Of a stretch of DNA of 64,000 bases, positions 47,081 to 59,095 are shown piece after piece. The stretch spans positions 171,188,310-171,252,309 of the forward strand of contig CP136064.1 in NCBI GenBank assembly GCA_032622095.1, read 5' to 3'. The position numbers were made by a program, and so were the translations under genes. Below the pieces are notes generated by a model. The model was not told where the DNA came from, did not search any database, and worked only from the letters and a program-made list of their open reading frames with translations. Position 1 is the stretch's first letter, and the number at the start of each line of letters is the position of its first letter. The DNA is from Siphonodentalium dalli. Taxonomy: Eukaryota; Mollusca; Scaphopoda; Gadilida; Siphonodentaliidae.

Positions 47081-47375
47081 GCGATAGATACACTCTTTCA
47101 CGCCAAAAAGCTTGACGAGCTCCATCTTCCGATGCGCACCCCTTGTTTTAATTGAGATTTTTTTTAAATTAAATTTTATTTAATTGTTTTTTAAAGGTAC
47201 TCAATGCGATCAGACGCTTCTAATTTACTATTTCTTTGGCTTCGGGGGTAAAAAATATTTGATTCGAGTCGAGGAACTCACCCATCAACGCTCAGAGTGA
47301 TTAGACATCGATGTTTGAAGCTTGCGATTTCTATTGTTTGTTGGACAGAACTTGCCGGTCAAACGGACGGTCTTG

Positions 47376-47450
47376 CAGATAAAGATGGATAACTCTAAAA
47401 TCGAGTGGTTATAATTACCACTTGATTTTAGAGTTATCCATCTTTATCTG
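47376..47450. repeat. 75-bp hairpin
   Basis: cagataaagatggataactc... pairs with ...gagttatccatctttatctg over about 34 bp with one mismatch, around a 7-base loop (tataatt). No target duplication is evident. Such near-perfect stems are candidate small foldback elements or dsRNA precursors. Confidence 0.92.
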
Positions 47451-47675
47451 GCCTGAGCGGGGGAGGTGGTGTCTCCCTGCTGATGGTGTGGGGGGGTCTG
47501 GGGGTCCTTCCCAAGAGACGGGAGCGATTGCTCTCGCACCCGTATGCACTCGCAATTTTTTATTCAAGGGTGCTAAAATTCGCACTCGTCCCTCTTGTCA
47601 AAATGTTCATGGTCGCTCTAATCATTGATTCAATATTGAACTATTTGAAGGTGTATTTAGAACCTTTCCCCATTA

Positions 47676-48070
47676 GTCCAGTGCATTTATGGTTTTACCC
47701 AGAACTAATTGCAACAGAATTTTTTTTTGCTGGAATTGGTACATATACCCTCCGTAAACAACATACTAAAAATCGGCAAAAATCAGAAAAAGGGAAATTA
47801 GTGAATTTCGTGGAAAATAAATTGGGAAAATTTGGTCAAATCATCAATATATGGATTTTCATGAATGTATATAAAAAATTCAAATTTACAAGTCCTACAA
47901 ATATCATGCCTATTTTGTCGAACACATTTTCCTGAATCCAGAACTGGAAACCATTCCCAGATTCCTTAAGTATTTTTCGAGTTGTGTGCTTTCAAAAACG
48001 CGAGTTTACCTGATTTTGGAGCCTTAATTTCGCAGAATGAGCCAAATGCCGTATTATATGGTTAATTATT
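47676..48070. repeat. Left arm of a 6-kb inverted repeat
   Basis: This arm matches the reverse complement of 53282-53702 (gtccagtgcatttatg, aactaattgcaacagaattt, atactaaaaatcggcaaaaa, atttttcgagttgtgtgc, gaatgagccaaa). It ends where the palindrome at 48071 begins. The open frame at 47483-47935 lies across it and has no domain. Confidence 0.8.
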
Positions 48071-49560
48071 TAAAAAACTAGTGCCAAATTAATGACTTTT
48101 TCACTGTTTTAGCAATTTCCTCACTAGATTAAACACAAAATATGATTAATATGTGCATCTATGAATAAGGAGAATAAAATATTCTCAAACAAAATGTGTG
48201 TTCCATTGTATGGACTTAGCCAAATTTGCCTTGCCACAGAACTTGTGTGATGAAATGCCATATTTGAGGTCATGTAACTCAATAAATTAATATCCATATG
48301 CTCTGCTTTTCTCATAACATTTTGAGAATACTAGATTGAAGAAATTGTGAAGTAATTTCCAAATACATTGGTGAATAAAATAAAATTATGGTCCTATGAA
48401 CTCTTAGTCTAGCCTCTTTTCCGAAAATGCTATTGTGGGGCGTTTTTGTCAATTTTAAAAGGATTTTAGGCATATTAAGAATAATTAACGAAAGTTTATT
48501 GTGTAAAATTATGTGATCTGTCCTCTTAAATCATTTTTTTGTTGAGAAAATAGCATTTCAATGGTTATACCAATGAATGTCACTGGATTTCACTCATCAT
48601 TATGGAAACTTACTCCAAATTTGAACGGCAGAACAATGGGGTAGGGGAAAGCATATCAACAAAAACTTCAAAATTATGCATCTTGAAGCATAAAACTTTA
48701 TATTAACAGCTTCTGCTTACATTGTTCTTTCATGCATAATTTCATATTTCCTTTGTTTATGTTTATTGACAGAGCTATAATATTTGTTGTCATAATTTGG
48801 CAGTGAAATGTCAAATTGGCATTTTGAGATTGTTTTTATACAACATAACCATAAAGTTCTAAATCAACGTCCGATAACGTATTAAGCAGTTTTATAATGC
48901 AACAGGAATGTACACAAACTGGAAGAAAACAACATTGTGTCTGAAATGGCTGTAATTTTGTGATAAGATTGCATTTTGTGATTTTTCCTACCCCTATACC
49001 AACGTTAAAATTTGGAGTCAGTTTCCTGAAAAATGAAAGAAATCTAGTGACATACTATGGCATAACCAATGTAAGGCTAATTTTTTATCACTTAAGTGTT
49101 GTGGGAGGAAAGTTCAAATAATTTTACACATTAAAACACCCATTGTTTTTTGTTTTTATGGCCCAAATCCTTTTAGAATGGACAAAAATGCCTCAAACTG
49201 GCATCTTTGGAAACAAGCTAAGACTAAGTATTCAAAGGGCCATAAGTTGATTTTATTAAATAATGTCCTGTTAATACCTTTACAATTTGTTCAATCCAAC
49301 ATACTTAAAAGGTTATAAGAAACGCATGGCATATGGGTATTAAATTATTGAGTTACATGACCTCAAATATTGCATTTCATCACACACGTTCAGTGTCAGA
49401 GGCAAAATTGGCTAAGTCCATACAATGGAACACACATTTTGTTTGAGAATATAATCTTCTTCTTAATTATAGATGCACATATTAATCATATTTTGTGTTT
49501 AATCTAGTGAGGAAATTACTAAAACAGTGAAAAATCCCTTCAGTTTGCTCTAGTTTTTTA
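48071..49560. repeat. 1.49-kb near-palindrome
   Basis: The left arm from 48071 (taaaaaactag ... tttttcactg) pairs with the right arm ending 49560 (cagtgaaaaa ... ctagttttttta). Long matches follow inside: ttcctcactagattaaacac / gtgtttaatctagtgaggaa; tatggacttagccaa.ttgcc inverted near 49415; caattttaaaaggatt inverted near 49180; aatgtcactggattt inverted near 49045. Arms are about 580 bp with visible divergence, and the spacer is about 330 bp. No open frame of note. Confidence 0.85.
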
Positions 49561-50120
49561 GCTCACCTGAGACGAAGTCTCCGGTGGAGCTATAGTCATC
49601 ACTCCTCGTCCGTCGTCCGTCCGTCCATCCGTCCGTCCGTCAACAATTCTTTGAACATCTTCTTCTCTGAAACCGTAATGCCGAATTGGTTCATATTTGG
49701 TGTGGATGTTCCCTAGGTGACTCTCATTCAGATTTGTTCAAATGAGGTCACTGGGTCAAATAGTTGCGAAACCAGGGCCATAACTCTATTCCTCCATAGT
49801 AATTCTTACAACAACTTCTTGTCCATAACCATTGGGCCAATTTAGCTAATATTTGGTATGGAGAGTCCTTGGGTGACTGGTGTTCAGATTTGTTCAAATG
49901 AGGTCACCCGGTCAATTACTTGAGAAACCAGGGCCATAACTCATAGTAATTCTTACAATGACTTCTTCTAAAAAAATATTTGGCCGATTTAGCTTATATT
50001 TGGTACAGAGATACCTTGGGTGACTGGGGTTCAGATTTGTTCAAATGGGGTCACTGGGTCAAATAGGGACAGAGCCAGGGACATAACTTTAAAAACAAAA
50101 AAAATAATTTTTGCATTTTG
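49558..50120. repeat. AGCTCACCTGAGAC-type interspersed repeat, copy 1
   Basis: Starts with tagctcacctgagacgaagt, then ctccggtggagctatagtca, a (gtcc)n block, caacaattctttgaacatctt, and three modules each with 'catatttggt', 'ttcagatttgttcaaatgag' and 'agggccataactct'. This layout is very common in bivalve genomes (recalled, not searched). Confidence 0.75.
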
Positions 50121-50609
50121 ACCTTTAATTTTTGTTTAGGACACATCACAGCCTCATATTTCTTACCTAGATTTTTCTTAGCATGTTCTTCATCTGTATG
50201 GATTTTGGTATTGTTTATTTAACCCCTTCCACTCTTGTTTTGATATAGAATTCATCCAAGACAGGATTACTCAAACATTTTTCATCTGATCAACACCAAA
50301 TTTGGTATATGAATTTTTGACACTTATATACAGATCAAGTTAAAATATGGGTTTGATCTGATATATTTTAACAGAGTTATGGCCCTTTATAATTCACACC
50401 CCTTTGCTATGCACTATTAATTTTTAAGAGGACACTCTAGCCTGTATTATTGAAAAAGCCAATTTATCATAGTGTGGTCACTGGATCCTCTTGCTGATTA
50501 CTGCTTGCTTCAGACCAGTTTACCATCTGTCATTACAAGACATGACATTAGGTAAACAACTACCAGAGTCTACAAGGAATAGTCCATTGTTCATTTCTCC
50601 AAACCTGGA
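50121..50609. other. No gene
   Basis: Continuation of repeat-like text ('ggccctttataattcac', 'caacaccaaatttggtatat'). No exon seen. Confidence 0.4.
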
Positions 50610-52165
50610 CATAGTGTGTCTGACATTTGCAGAATGAAGTCCCCAGATGGTGTATTTAGTGTTGCTACCCCATACAACAGGCTAGCATCACCAAATACAC
50701 CTCAATTACCTTATTCTGCTTAGGCCTCATCTTCTGGGACAATTTTAAACATGTTTTAAAATTTGAAAAAAGTGACACCATTATATATAACATCTGCTGA
50801 GTTATGAAACTTTACTCTTTAATGAAATTATGGAAACATTCCACCCTCCCCCACCCACCCCCTCCCATATGGCCCAGGCCCAACTCTGCCATCAACCAAC
50901 ATCCCTTCCAAGCCATATCACCTCTCAATTTAATACCTCAGATTCTCACCACAGAGGCATATATATCTGTAAAGGTACAGGTCATTAATTATATAAACTG
51001 GCCAGATGACATGTATTATTCTAATCTAAACATATCTGTGGCAATTTAATGACTGACATTCAATGATACTGTGAATGGCTTTGATTTCTTCAAGTCTGGA
51101 AATAGTGTGTCTGACATTTACATAGTGAGGTCCCCAGATGGTGAATTTAGTGTTGCTATTCCATACAGCATGCTAGCATCACCAAATACACCTGCCAGGG
51201 ACCTAATTCTGCTTAGTCCTCATCTTCTTGGAAGTATCCTAAGTATCAAATTGACAGTTGATTTAGTCACTTTTTCCACCTGTTCAGTTTCAATGTCCCC
51301 CTAATTTGCAGAAGATAAAATGCATAATTGAGGTGCTCAATGGGTGTGTATCACCAACTTCAACTGTAGGACTTCAATCTGTTCCTTGGTTTTATTGGCC
51401 ATTGAGGCCTAATCAGATTGAGGATGAATTTGGTGATGCTAGCCTGCCTTACAGAATATTGTCATTAAATCCACATTTTTGGGACCTAATTCTGCAAATG
51501 TCAGACATACTAAATTCAGGTTTGGCCATTTCATATTATTGTTTTAATCACCACTTATCCAGATGAAATCATACGACTAATATTCAAAGAAAAATGGGGG
51601 GGGGGGGTATATATTGGATTAAATTTGTCTTCTATCTGGCATTTGCAGAATGAGGTCCCCAGAGGGTGAATTTAGTTATGCTACCCTGCACAGCAGTCTA
51701 GCATCTTCAAATACACTAGCCAGGGTCCTCATTCTGCTTAGGCCTCATCTTCTGGGAAGTATATAGGCACTTAAATTGACATTTTTACTTACTTTAGCCC
51801 TTCTGTTTAGTTTCTATATCCCCTAATTTGTGAATATAAAATGCATAATTGAGGTGCCCAATGGGTGCACATCGCCAACTTTAACTGGAGAACTTCAATC
51901 TAATGCTATGTCTCCCATAGCAGTTGAGGCCTACACAGAATGAGGTCCCCAGAGGGTGAATTTGGTGATGCTAGCCCGCATTGCAGGATTGTGTCATTAA
52001 ATTCACCCTTTGGTGACCTCATTCTGCAAATGTCAGACACTATGTTCAGGCTTGTCTGTTCGAATATTATGTTCTTAACCACCAGTATCCAGTTGAACTC
52101 ATTATACCATGATTTTGCAAAGAAAACTTGGGGGGTATATTGGATTGAATTTGTCAGTCTCTATG
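50610..52165. repeat. About 520-bp tandem repeat, three units
   Basis: Units begin 'gtgtctgacatttgcagaatg' (about 50610, 51110, 51635) and share 'gtccccaga.ggtgaattta', 'cctcatcttctgggaagtat' and 'aaaatgcataattgaggtgc'. An internal inverted segment (agaatgaggtcccc ... tggtgacctcattct, 51940-52025) makes part of each unit foldable. Open frames of 77-125 codons here follow the repeat and are not genes. Confidence 0.75.
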
Positions 52166-53160
52166 TCAGACTGTTCTCCCATCCATCCATCTGTCATTAT
52201 GTCTCTATCCATCCATCAATTGTTTTCTTCTCCAGATACATATTAAAGACCAAATGGGTTTATATATTTAGGTGTGGATGTCCCCCAGGTGACTCACATT
52301 CAGATTTGTTCAAATGAGTTCATCAGGTCAAATATGTGAGAAGTCAGGGCCATAACTCTTTCCTTCCATAGTAATTCTTAAAACAATTTCTTCTCAAGAA
52401 CCATCTGGACTATTTAGATTATGTTTGGTATGGATGGTCCTTCGGTGACTGGGGTTTAGATTTTTTCAGATTTGGGGTCATTTTAGGAAAATCAGTTCAG
52501 TTCAACTCTTAAAATCTAATGTCTGAAATTACCAAATGAATGGATCTCATAGATGGGGATTCACGTTTGTTCAAATAGGGGCGGAGATAAGAGATTTAAT
52601 TATCAACCAGCCACCCTACCTGTGCTCCGGCGGAGCTATAGTCATCACTCCTCGTCCGTCCATCGTCTGTCCGTCCATCCGTCTGACAACAATTATTTGA
52701 ACATCTTCTCCTCTGGAACCATAAGACCAAATGGGTTCATATTTGGTGTGGATGTTCCCTAGGTGATTCTCATTCAGATTTGTTCAAATGCGGTCACTGG
52801 GTCAAATAGTTGCGAAGCCAGGGCCATAACTCTTTCCCACCATAGTAATTCTTTTAAACATCTTCAGAAGAATAAGACCGAATGGTTTTCATATTTGGTG
52901 TGGATGTTCCCTAGGTGACTCACATTCAGATTTGTTCAAATGAGTTTACTTGAAATAGTTGCGAAGCCAGGGCCATAACTCTTTCCCTCCATAGTATTCT
53001 TAAAGTGACTTCTTCTCAAATACCATCAGGCTATATGGGTTCATATTTGGTATGAAGGATCCTTGGGTGACTGGGGTTCAGATTTGTTCAAATCAGGTCA
53101 CTGGGTCAAATGTGGGCGGGGCCAGGGACATAACTCCAAATTTTTGGTTTTAGATTTAAC
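52166..53160. repeat. AGCTCACC-type repeat, copies 2 and 3
   Basis: A degenerate copy at 52170-52560 (ccatccatccatctgtc, tctccagatacatatta) precedes a clearer copy from 52626 (ctccggcggagctatagtca, gtccgtcc block, then three catatttggtgtggatgttc modules). Confidence 0.7.
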
Positions 53161-53281
53161 TCTTTAGATATCTACTTCTTTTAAAGTGATTATGAAAAGT
53201 TCTGACTGTTGTGGTCTCCAGAGTCCCAGTCTTATCAGTCTTTGCAGTCTGGTGAGCGACCCCACAGTCATTGACTGTCTT

Positions 53282-53702
53282 GTTTTAATAATTAATCATT
53301 AATAAGGCATTTTGGCTCATTCTTCGAAAGTGAGGCCCCGAAAATGGGCCGAAATCAGGTAAACTTGCATTTTTGAAGGCACACAACTCGAAAAATACGT
53401 AATGAATCTGGGACTGGTTTTCAGTACTGGGTTCAGGAAACTTAGGACGACACAATACACATCCTTTTTGTAGGATTTGTGAATTTTATTGTTTTTATAA
53501 ACATCCATGAAAATCCATAAATTGATGATTTGACCAAATTTCCCCAAATTTATTTCACGAAATTCACCAATTTCCCTTTTTCCGATTTTTGCCGATTTTT
53601 AGTATGTTGTTTATGGAGGTTTTATGTACTTACTCCAGCAAAAAAAAATTCTGTTGCAATTAGTTCCGGGTTTGGCATTTTTTCTCATAAATGCACTGGA
53701 CT
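53282..53702. repeat. Right arm of the 6-kb inverted repeat
   Basis: Reverse complement of 47676-48070 with moderate divergence. Together the arms enclose 5.2 kb containing the 1.5-kb palindrome and the AGCTCACC-type repeats. Confidence 0.8.
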
Positions 53703-53884
53703 ACATCTCTGTTATGCGAAAGTGTAACTGGACATGCCAGTACATGTACATGTTTAGATTTATCCTACAATGACATTTTGTTTGAGAAAATCCCAACTTA
53801 TGATTATATTATGGGTGCAATTACACCCGTCTTCTGAATTGCAAGAGCAAATAAGTGCACTCGCTGTGTTTTCCTTGTGGGAAG

Positions 53885-54580
53885 GACTGGACTCCTCCCC
53901 CTGAAAATTTTATGAAAATCCATTGCATTGAGAGCTAATCTGAGAGGTCAATTTGAGGTCAATTTGATCAAGTTTCTCAAGCATAAGTTTGGAAATTATA
54001 ATATATGTAGGGATCAGAAAATGACAGAAATGTTATTGTCAGATATATTTTGGTTCAATGGATTATGCTTATCCTGCTTGAAATGAGACTTACCATTATC
54101 GTTCTAATTCATATAATAGGCTATTTTCTAAAATTTAATTGAGAGACATGTCCATAATGTACTTGTAGTGCAGAAATAATGTCTATTATGTTAGTAATTA
54201 CTGTTAGTACTAAACTCTAAGTTAATTATTCATTTGGTATTATGAGATCCCACCTGATAACCAGGTTGATTTGATCAAATTGTCACTGTTCCTGTACTGT
54301 ATTCAATGTGTAATTTCCTTTGAATTTGATTGAAATACTGAAGTCTGAAGGCTGAATGATTACAAACCTGAACTCAAAACTATTTGAAGTTTTCACAGAT
54401 GAAAGCTAGATAAAGCCAAACATACTTTACAGTATGATTCCAACTGTTAAACTTAAATCTTTTTGTGAACCTAAATGACTTATGTCAATATATATAAATA
54501 TTTTGTATCTTGTTATGATATGAATAGGGACCTGAATTGAAAAAAAAAAAAATTTAATATAATTTTTTTTTTTTTAGTTA
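53885..54580. mobile_element. Internally deleted relative of the 38691-43841 element
   Basis: Bases 53888-54450 match 39226-39840 (cattgcattgagagctaatc, ggtcaatttgatcaagtttc, ttacagtatgattccaactg). From 54452 the sequence continues as 43577-43690 (cttaaatctttttgt, atcttgttatgatatgaat, then an A run). The junction ctgttaaacttaaatc shows short shared sequence at the deletion point. Confidence 0.75.
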
Positions 54581-55488
54581 CATTTAATACACCAGACTAT
54601 AATGATCAGCTAATTATTTTCTTTAATGTAGTCATCTACTTAATGTTCTATGTCACTATGTGTATATGTCACTATGTGTATACAACACAAGTCAATCCAT
54701 CAATCACAGAGATATGTTAAGAGTTCATGTATATTGCAATAGTGCTCAATATGTATGTTGGTAAAAACATACAAAATATATTTTTTTTAAAACTGTTTTT
54801 TGGTCATAATATCAAAAATCTAAATAAAACGTCCAAAGCGCTATTTAATTCAATGCATTGGTGTCTAAGAATCAAATAAAATAATTCTTATTTGGCCTTA
54901 TATAAATATCGTTATCCCACAGAAGGGGATAGAGAAATTTTCACTTTCATACTAGTTAGCCCGTGCATGTGCGACCAATTCACTTACATGTTCCATTGCA
55001 CTACAGAAATATTTCAAAATCCTCTTGAATCGGTAGAGTTAACTTTATATTCATTATTATATATATCATGATAAAATTGTTAAAATTGTGTTGAAACTCG
55101 ACATTCTTATCGGGAAGTCAATGGATTGATATTGGAACTATATTTCTCAGTGATGGGCAGTGAAGTAAGACTGAGTATTAAAGTGGAGAAAGAGCTAATG
55201 TTGGCTTTGGTACATCGATTAAAGTGTTTATGAGACAATTTATTGTTGTAAATTTATGGTAAACTCATATAATAAAAAGAAAATCTATTGTTTTGAATGG
55301 ATACCTAATATTATCTCATTGTGACTGAGACAAGTTTATTTTCACCTGCTGCAGCCTGCAAGCCACTCGCAAAAATATACATTTGTCTCTGTCACTCATT
55401 AGATAATTTTTCGGTATCCACTCAAAAACACTAGATATCCTCTATATATTGATCACAATAAACATTAGTACCTTTATTCTGCCTGCAG
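54581..55488. other. Flank/intron upstream of the BTB exon
   Basis: AT-rich sequence with a duplicated 'tatgtcactatgtgtata' (about 54645-54680). No coding exon is seen before the acceptor at 55487-55488. Confidence 0.4.
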
Positions 55489-55633
55489 TTTGATATTGAA
55501 GATGAGGAAAGCAGAGAGGGTTTATATGAATTATGTCTACCCGAACACCTTCCTTCAGCAATTATCAGAGCTGTGGAACCAGGAGCAACTGTGTGATGCT
55601 GTACTAACAGTGGACAAGGTTCCAGTTTGTAAG
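55489..55633 (+). CDS. 5' coding exon of a BTB/POZ-domain gene
   Basis: A pyrimidine-rich acceptor (cctttattctgcctgcag) precedes the exon and a donor AAG|GTATGG ends it (GT at 55634). The frame has an ATG at 55502 and encodes about 44 residues: MRKAERVYMN, then YPNTFLQQLSELW and EQLCDAVLTVDKVPVCK. The helix plus the 'LCDAVLTV' strand is the start of a BTB/POZ fold, a dimerisation domain that recruits cullin-3 or co-repressors in KLHL and BTB-ZnF proteins. The usual continuation (FxAHRAVLAA) would lie in the next exon, which I cannot find in the window. The exon ends in phase 0. The two C2H2 fingers at 12 kb lie upstream on the same strand, so they are not this gene's C-terminus. Confidence 0.78.
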
Positions 55634-56100
55634 GTATGGCAGTATGGCTCAGTGAGTGATGTTACTTTCAGGTGCATAATAATAGTGCTAGCATGACTAT
55701 TAATATTGGAGAAAATTCCCAGCGATCATATTATTTGGCATTAAGACATAGATTGAAATTGGCATCATTATTATTATTATGCACCTAAGAGTAATAGCGA
55801 TAGATAGGCTTGCCATGATTATTCGATTAATCGACTAACCTTCGGCAGGTGTGGTAATCGACAGTTATTTACTTCGTCGACTAATCGCCACTGGCGGGAT
55901 TGGTCCCATGGCTTTGGTCGATCCATTAATTTTTGTTTTTCAAGGTAACCCCGTACAGGCACGCCGACAGCATGCTATCATATCGCCCAAGGTCATTTGT
56001 GGGTACCCGTTTCAAGGTCACCTCAGGCGGACAAACTGACCCGACGAAAATCTCCCCCGTCCCTTGGAAGCCCTAAGTCAGGGTTTCCGCTAGGGGTCGG
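55634..56100. repeat. hAT-like terminus fragment, then first 'cgccactggcggg' family copy
   Basis: Bases 55815-55880 (gccatgattattcgattaat...) resemble the end of the hAT MITE at 45461. From about 55886 comes the family that fills the rest of the window: gccactggcgggattggtcc, catggctttggtcgatccat, ttttcaaggtaaccccgta, caaggtcatttgtgggtacc, ccccgtcccttggaagccct. Confidence 0.65.
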
Positions 56101-57230
56101 GGGAATGGGTCCGGTAGCTGCTATGGGGGAAACCAGTAAATAATTAAATATATGAAGACCCATTTATCTGTAATTAACCGTACCGGCCGGTGTACGGAAT
56201 ATATAAGTCGCAACTTTCTAACCCAATTTCCCTTATTAAAAACTTCCTGCGACTTATGGATCGGTATGTCATGAGGGGCATTTTTCATCAGGATTTTGAG
56301 AAACAGACGGCGATCACAGGTAAGCAACAAGACAAAATGCTGCCGCAAACTAAATCTAAAAAGATGATAAATCCGATATAAAAAAAAAGAAATAAACAAA
56401 CCCATTCTCACTGTGTCTGTGTGTCTTTATTTTATTCCCTGTCTCACACATTTATATCAAGTTATATGTATTAGTATCTGATAATTCAACTGCAAAAGAG
56501 CAGCAAAACATTGGGCGTTCTTTACCTGACTAATAATTGTGGACATGTGCATGATGTTCAATGACTGCAGTATAATAGCTTTTATTATCTCTATTATTGT
56601 GACACAGTTAACTGCACGTGTCTGCAAACTTCTACTGGATGATGTCACATCGGAATGAGGGCACGCATGTTCAGCGTGTTATTCTTTAATGGGGCATTAA
56701 CACGAAGCCGCGAACTTGTGTATGTTGCACAAAGATTCTTTTATGATGATCGCCATTAGCCCAAGCGTTTTCATGCTTCAGTTCGCGACAATAAGCCAAG
56801 TCGCAATTTTATATTACTATAAATGATACGATATTTGTGTGTTTCCTCATGCCTCCAACTATACACATGTTTTGTACAATTTAGAATAATGATGAATAAA
56901 TTAGTCCAAACGCCTCGTCAATATTCACGTCAAGATAATAAATGAGGCAGTTTTTATGATCCACGTTCCCATACTCTGAAGTAAATTGAACCAATGATAT
57001 CTCCCTTGATAGGGAATTCCCCACCAATCACGTGGGGGAATCCCGTGGAACTATTTGTGGGGTGTCACTATTTATGGTTTGTTCATGCTGTTATTTTTTT
57101 TTTCTGAAGATGGACTGTGTCGATTCCATTTGGTCATTATTAATGAAAATAAGGTTAAATATCATATATAGCCTGCCGAGACAGACAAGACTAAGTTTTT
57201 AATAACATCATTTATTTGTGTATGAGCGGG
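56101..57230. other. No firm gene; one weak exon candidate
   Basis: The only exon-like signal is 56259-56319. A short open stretch (MDRYVMRGIFHQDFEKQTAIT) ends at a good donor ACAG|GTAAGC, but it has no domain and no convincing acceptor. Bases 56985-57070 contain an inverted pair (ccaatgatat... / ...cacgtggggg) without clear meaning. Confidence 0.3.
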
Positions 57231-58400
57231 ATCCTCAGTTTCCGAGACGGTCGATTGAGCCGTATTTATACTTCTGTATATAAACGCTCTTTAACAACGA
57301 CACCGCAGATACGAACGCTCCTTAATCATTAACCCATCAATTCCAACGACGGTGGCAGGGTGAAGGGTGAAGGAGTGCTCGGACGTTCTCAGAAGTGGTG
57401 CGATGGCACTTCTCGTGGATTTTTACCCTTAGTTAGCAAGTTTGGGCTCAATCGGTCAAGCCGTTTTCGAGTCTATAAAGGATATATATATATATACGGA
57501 AGTCTTAAAATATATCCATTAATTTTTGTTTTTCAAGGTAACCCCGTAAAGGCACGCCGACAGCTAACCCGACAAAAATATTCCCCGTCCCGAGTTGATC
57601 ATACATAACAAATTTCACGTCTATGTCACCGCTGAAGACCGAGATATCGCCCAAGGTCATTTGTGGGTACCCGTTTCAACGTCAAGTTCACCTCAGGCGG
57701 ACAAACTGACCCAACGAAAATCTCCCCCGTCCCTTGGAAGCCCTAAGTATGAAATTTCGTCTCAATATCCCCAGTTTCCAAGACGGTCGATTGAGCCGTA
57801 TTTATACTCGTGTATATAAACGCTCTTTAACAATGACACCGCAGATACGAACACTCCTTAATCATTAACCCATCAATTCCAACGACGGTGGCAGCGTGAA
57901 GGAGTGCTCGGACGTTCTCAGAAGCGGTGCGATGGCACTTATCGTGGTTTTTTACCCTTTGATAGCAAGTTTGGGCTCAATCGGTCGAGCCGTTTTCGAG
58001 TCTATAAAGGATATATATACACATATATGGAAGTCTCAAAATATATAGTAGACTAGCAGATTATCCCGCCACTGGTGGGATTGGTCCCATGGCTTTGGTC
58101 GATCCATTAATTTTAGTTTTTCAAGGTACCCATCCCGAGTTGACTATTTTTGCTTCCATAGAATTTTTAACAGTGTATTGAAGATAACACTTCTCGTGGC
58201 TTTTTACCCTTAGATAGCAAGTTTGGGCTCAATCGAGCTGTGTATTGAAGATACCCCGTACAGGCACGACAAAATAACAGATTAGCCCGCCACTGGCGGG
58301 ATTGGTCCCATGGCTTTGGTCGATCCATTAATTTTTGTTTTCAAAGGTACCCGTCCCGAGTTGACCATTTTTGATCATTACATTCACCAGAATGTATTTG
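57231..58400. repeat. 'cgccactggcggg' repeat family, near-tandem copies
   Basis: The block 57231-57763 is partly repeated at 57764-58050. Order: gacggtcgattgagccgtat, taaacgctctttaac, cattaacccatcaattcc, gaaggagtgctcggacgttc, caagtttgggctcaatcggt, cgagccgttttcgagtctat, a (TA)n tract, then ggaagtctcaaaatatatag. Further partial copies at 58060-58400 start tagcagattatcccgccact. The closing block with a (TA)n tail resembles the 3' end of a SINE/LINE-type element. Confidence 0.75.
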
Positions 58401-59095
58401 TATAATTGAAGATCTCTATACTCCAACTCCGACATTGTAGAAATATCACAGACCTGTAACATTGGAATAAGTTAACTAATAGTAAATACTGAAGTTATCA
58501 ATCAGAAACCATCTCGGACGAACAGACAGACAGACAGACATGCTGATTACACATATTTTTTTTTATGAAACGACTCAGTTCTGGTTATCGGGCTCACGGA
58601 ATTGAAGGATGTTGGCCACGTTGCCTATATCGCGGCATTGCGAACACTTTGGGGTTTTGTTATAATAACTAATAGATTGTCATGATATTGAAGCGTTTGG
58701 GGAATGATATGTACATGTCAGCTTATATCTGCACATTCCGTATACAATTTGCTTAATTTTGGTGTGATTCATATTCTTGATTACACGAAGGTGGTGAATT
58801 AGTCTGCACTTTAACACATATTTATGTATATTTTACGAATACACGATGAACGTGTAATGACGTTGTCGGCTCTTCGCAAAATTTATTAACATAGGATTTC
58901 CCATTCAAATCGATTTATGTCGATAAAACTCTTATTTTTCAAAATTTTAAGCTGAGACTTCGTGTGTCTGCGTGTAATACTTATATATTCTTAAAATGAG
59001 TCCAACAGAGTAATTATGTTTTAGATGGAAGAAATAAAATTTCCAGCGTGGTAATGTTTCTGTATGATGTAGGCGAAGTAACTCTAAAATTTTGG
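58401..59095. other. No gene recognised
   Basis: AT-rich sequence with a short (gaca)n tract near 58525. No domain-bearing frame. Confidence 0.4.

Noticed and set aside
47422-47935. Frames of 68 and 150 codons
   Set aside because: They lie over the inverted-repeat arm shared with 53.3-53.7 kb and contain no recognisable domain.
51071-52317. Frames of 77-125 codons with phrases like SPDGEFSVA
   Set aside because: They follow the 520-bp tandem repeat; phase is not conserved between units and no domain is present.
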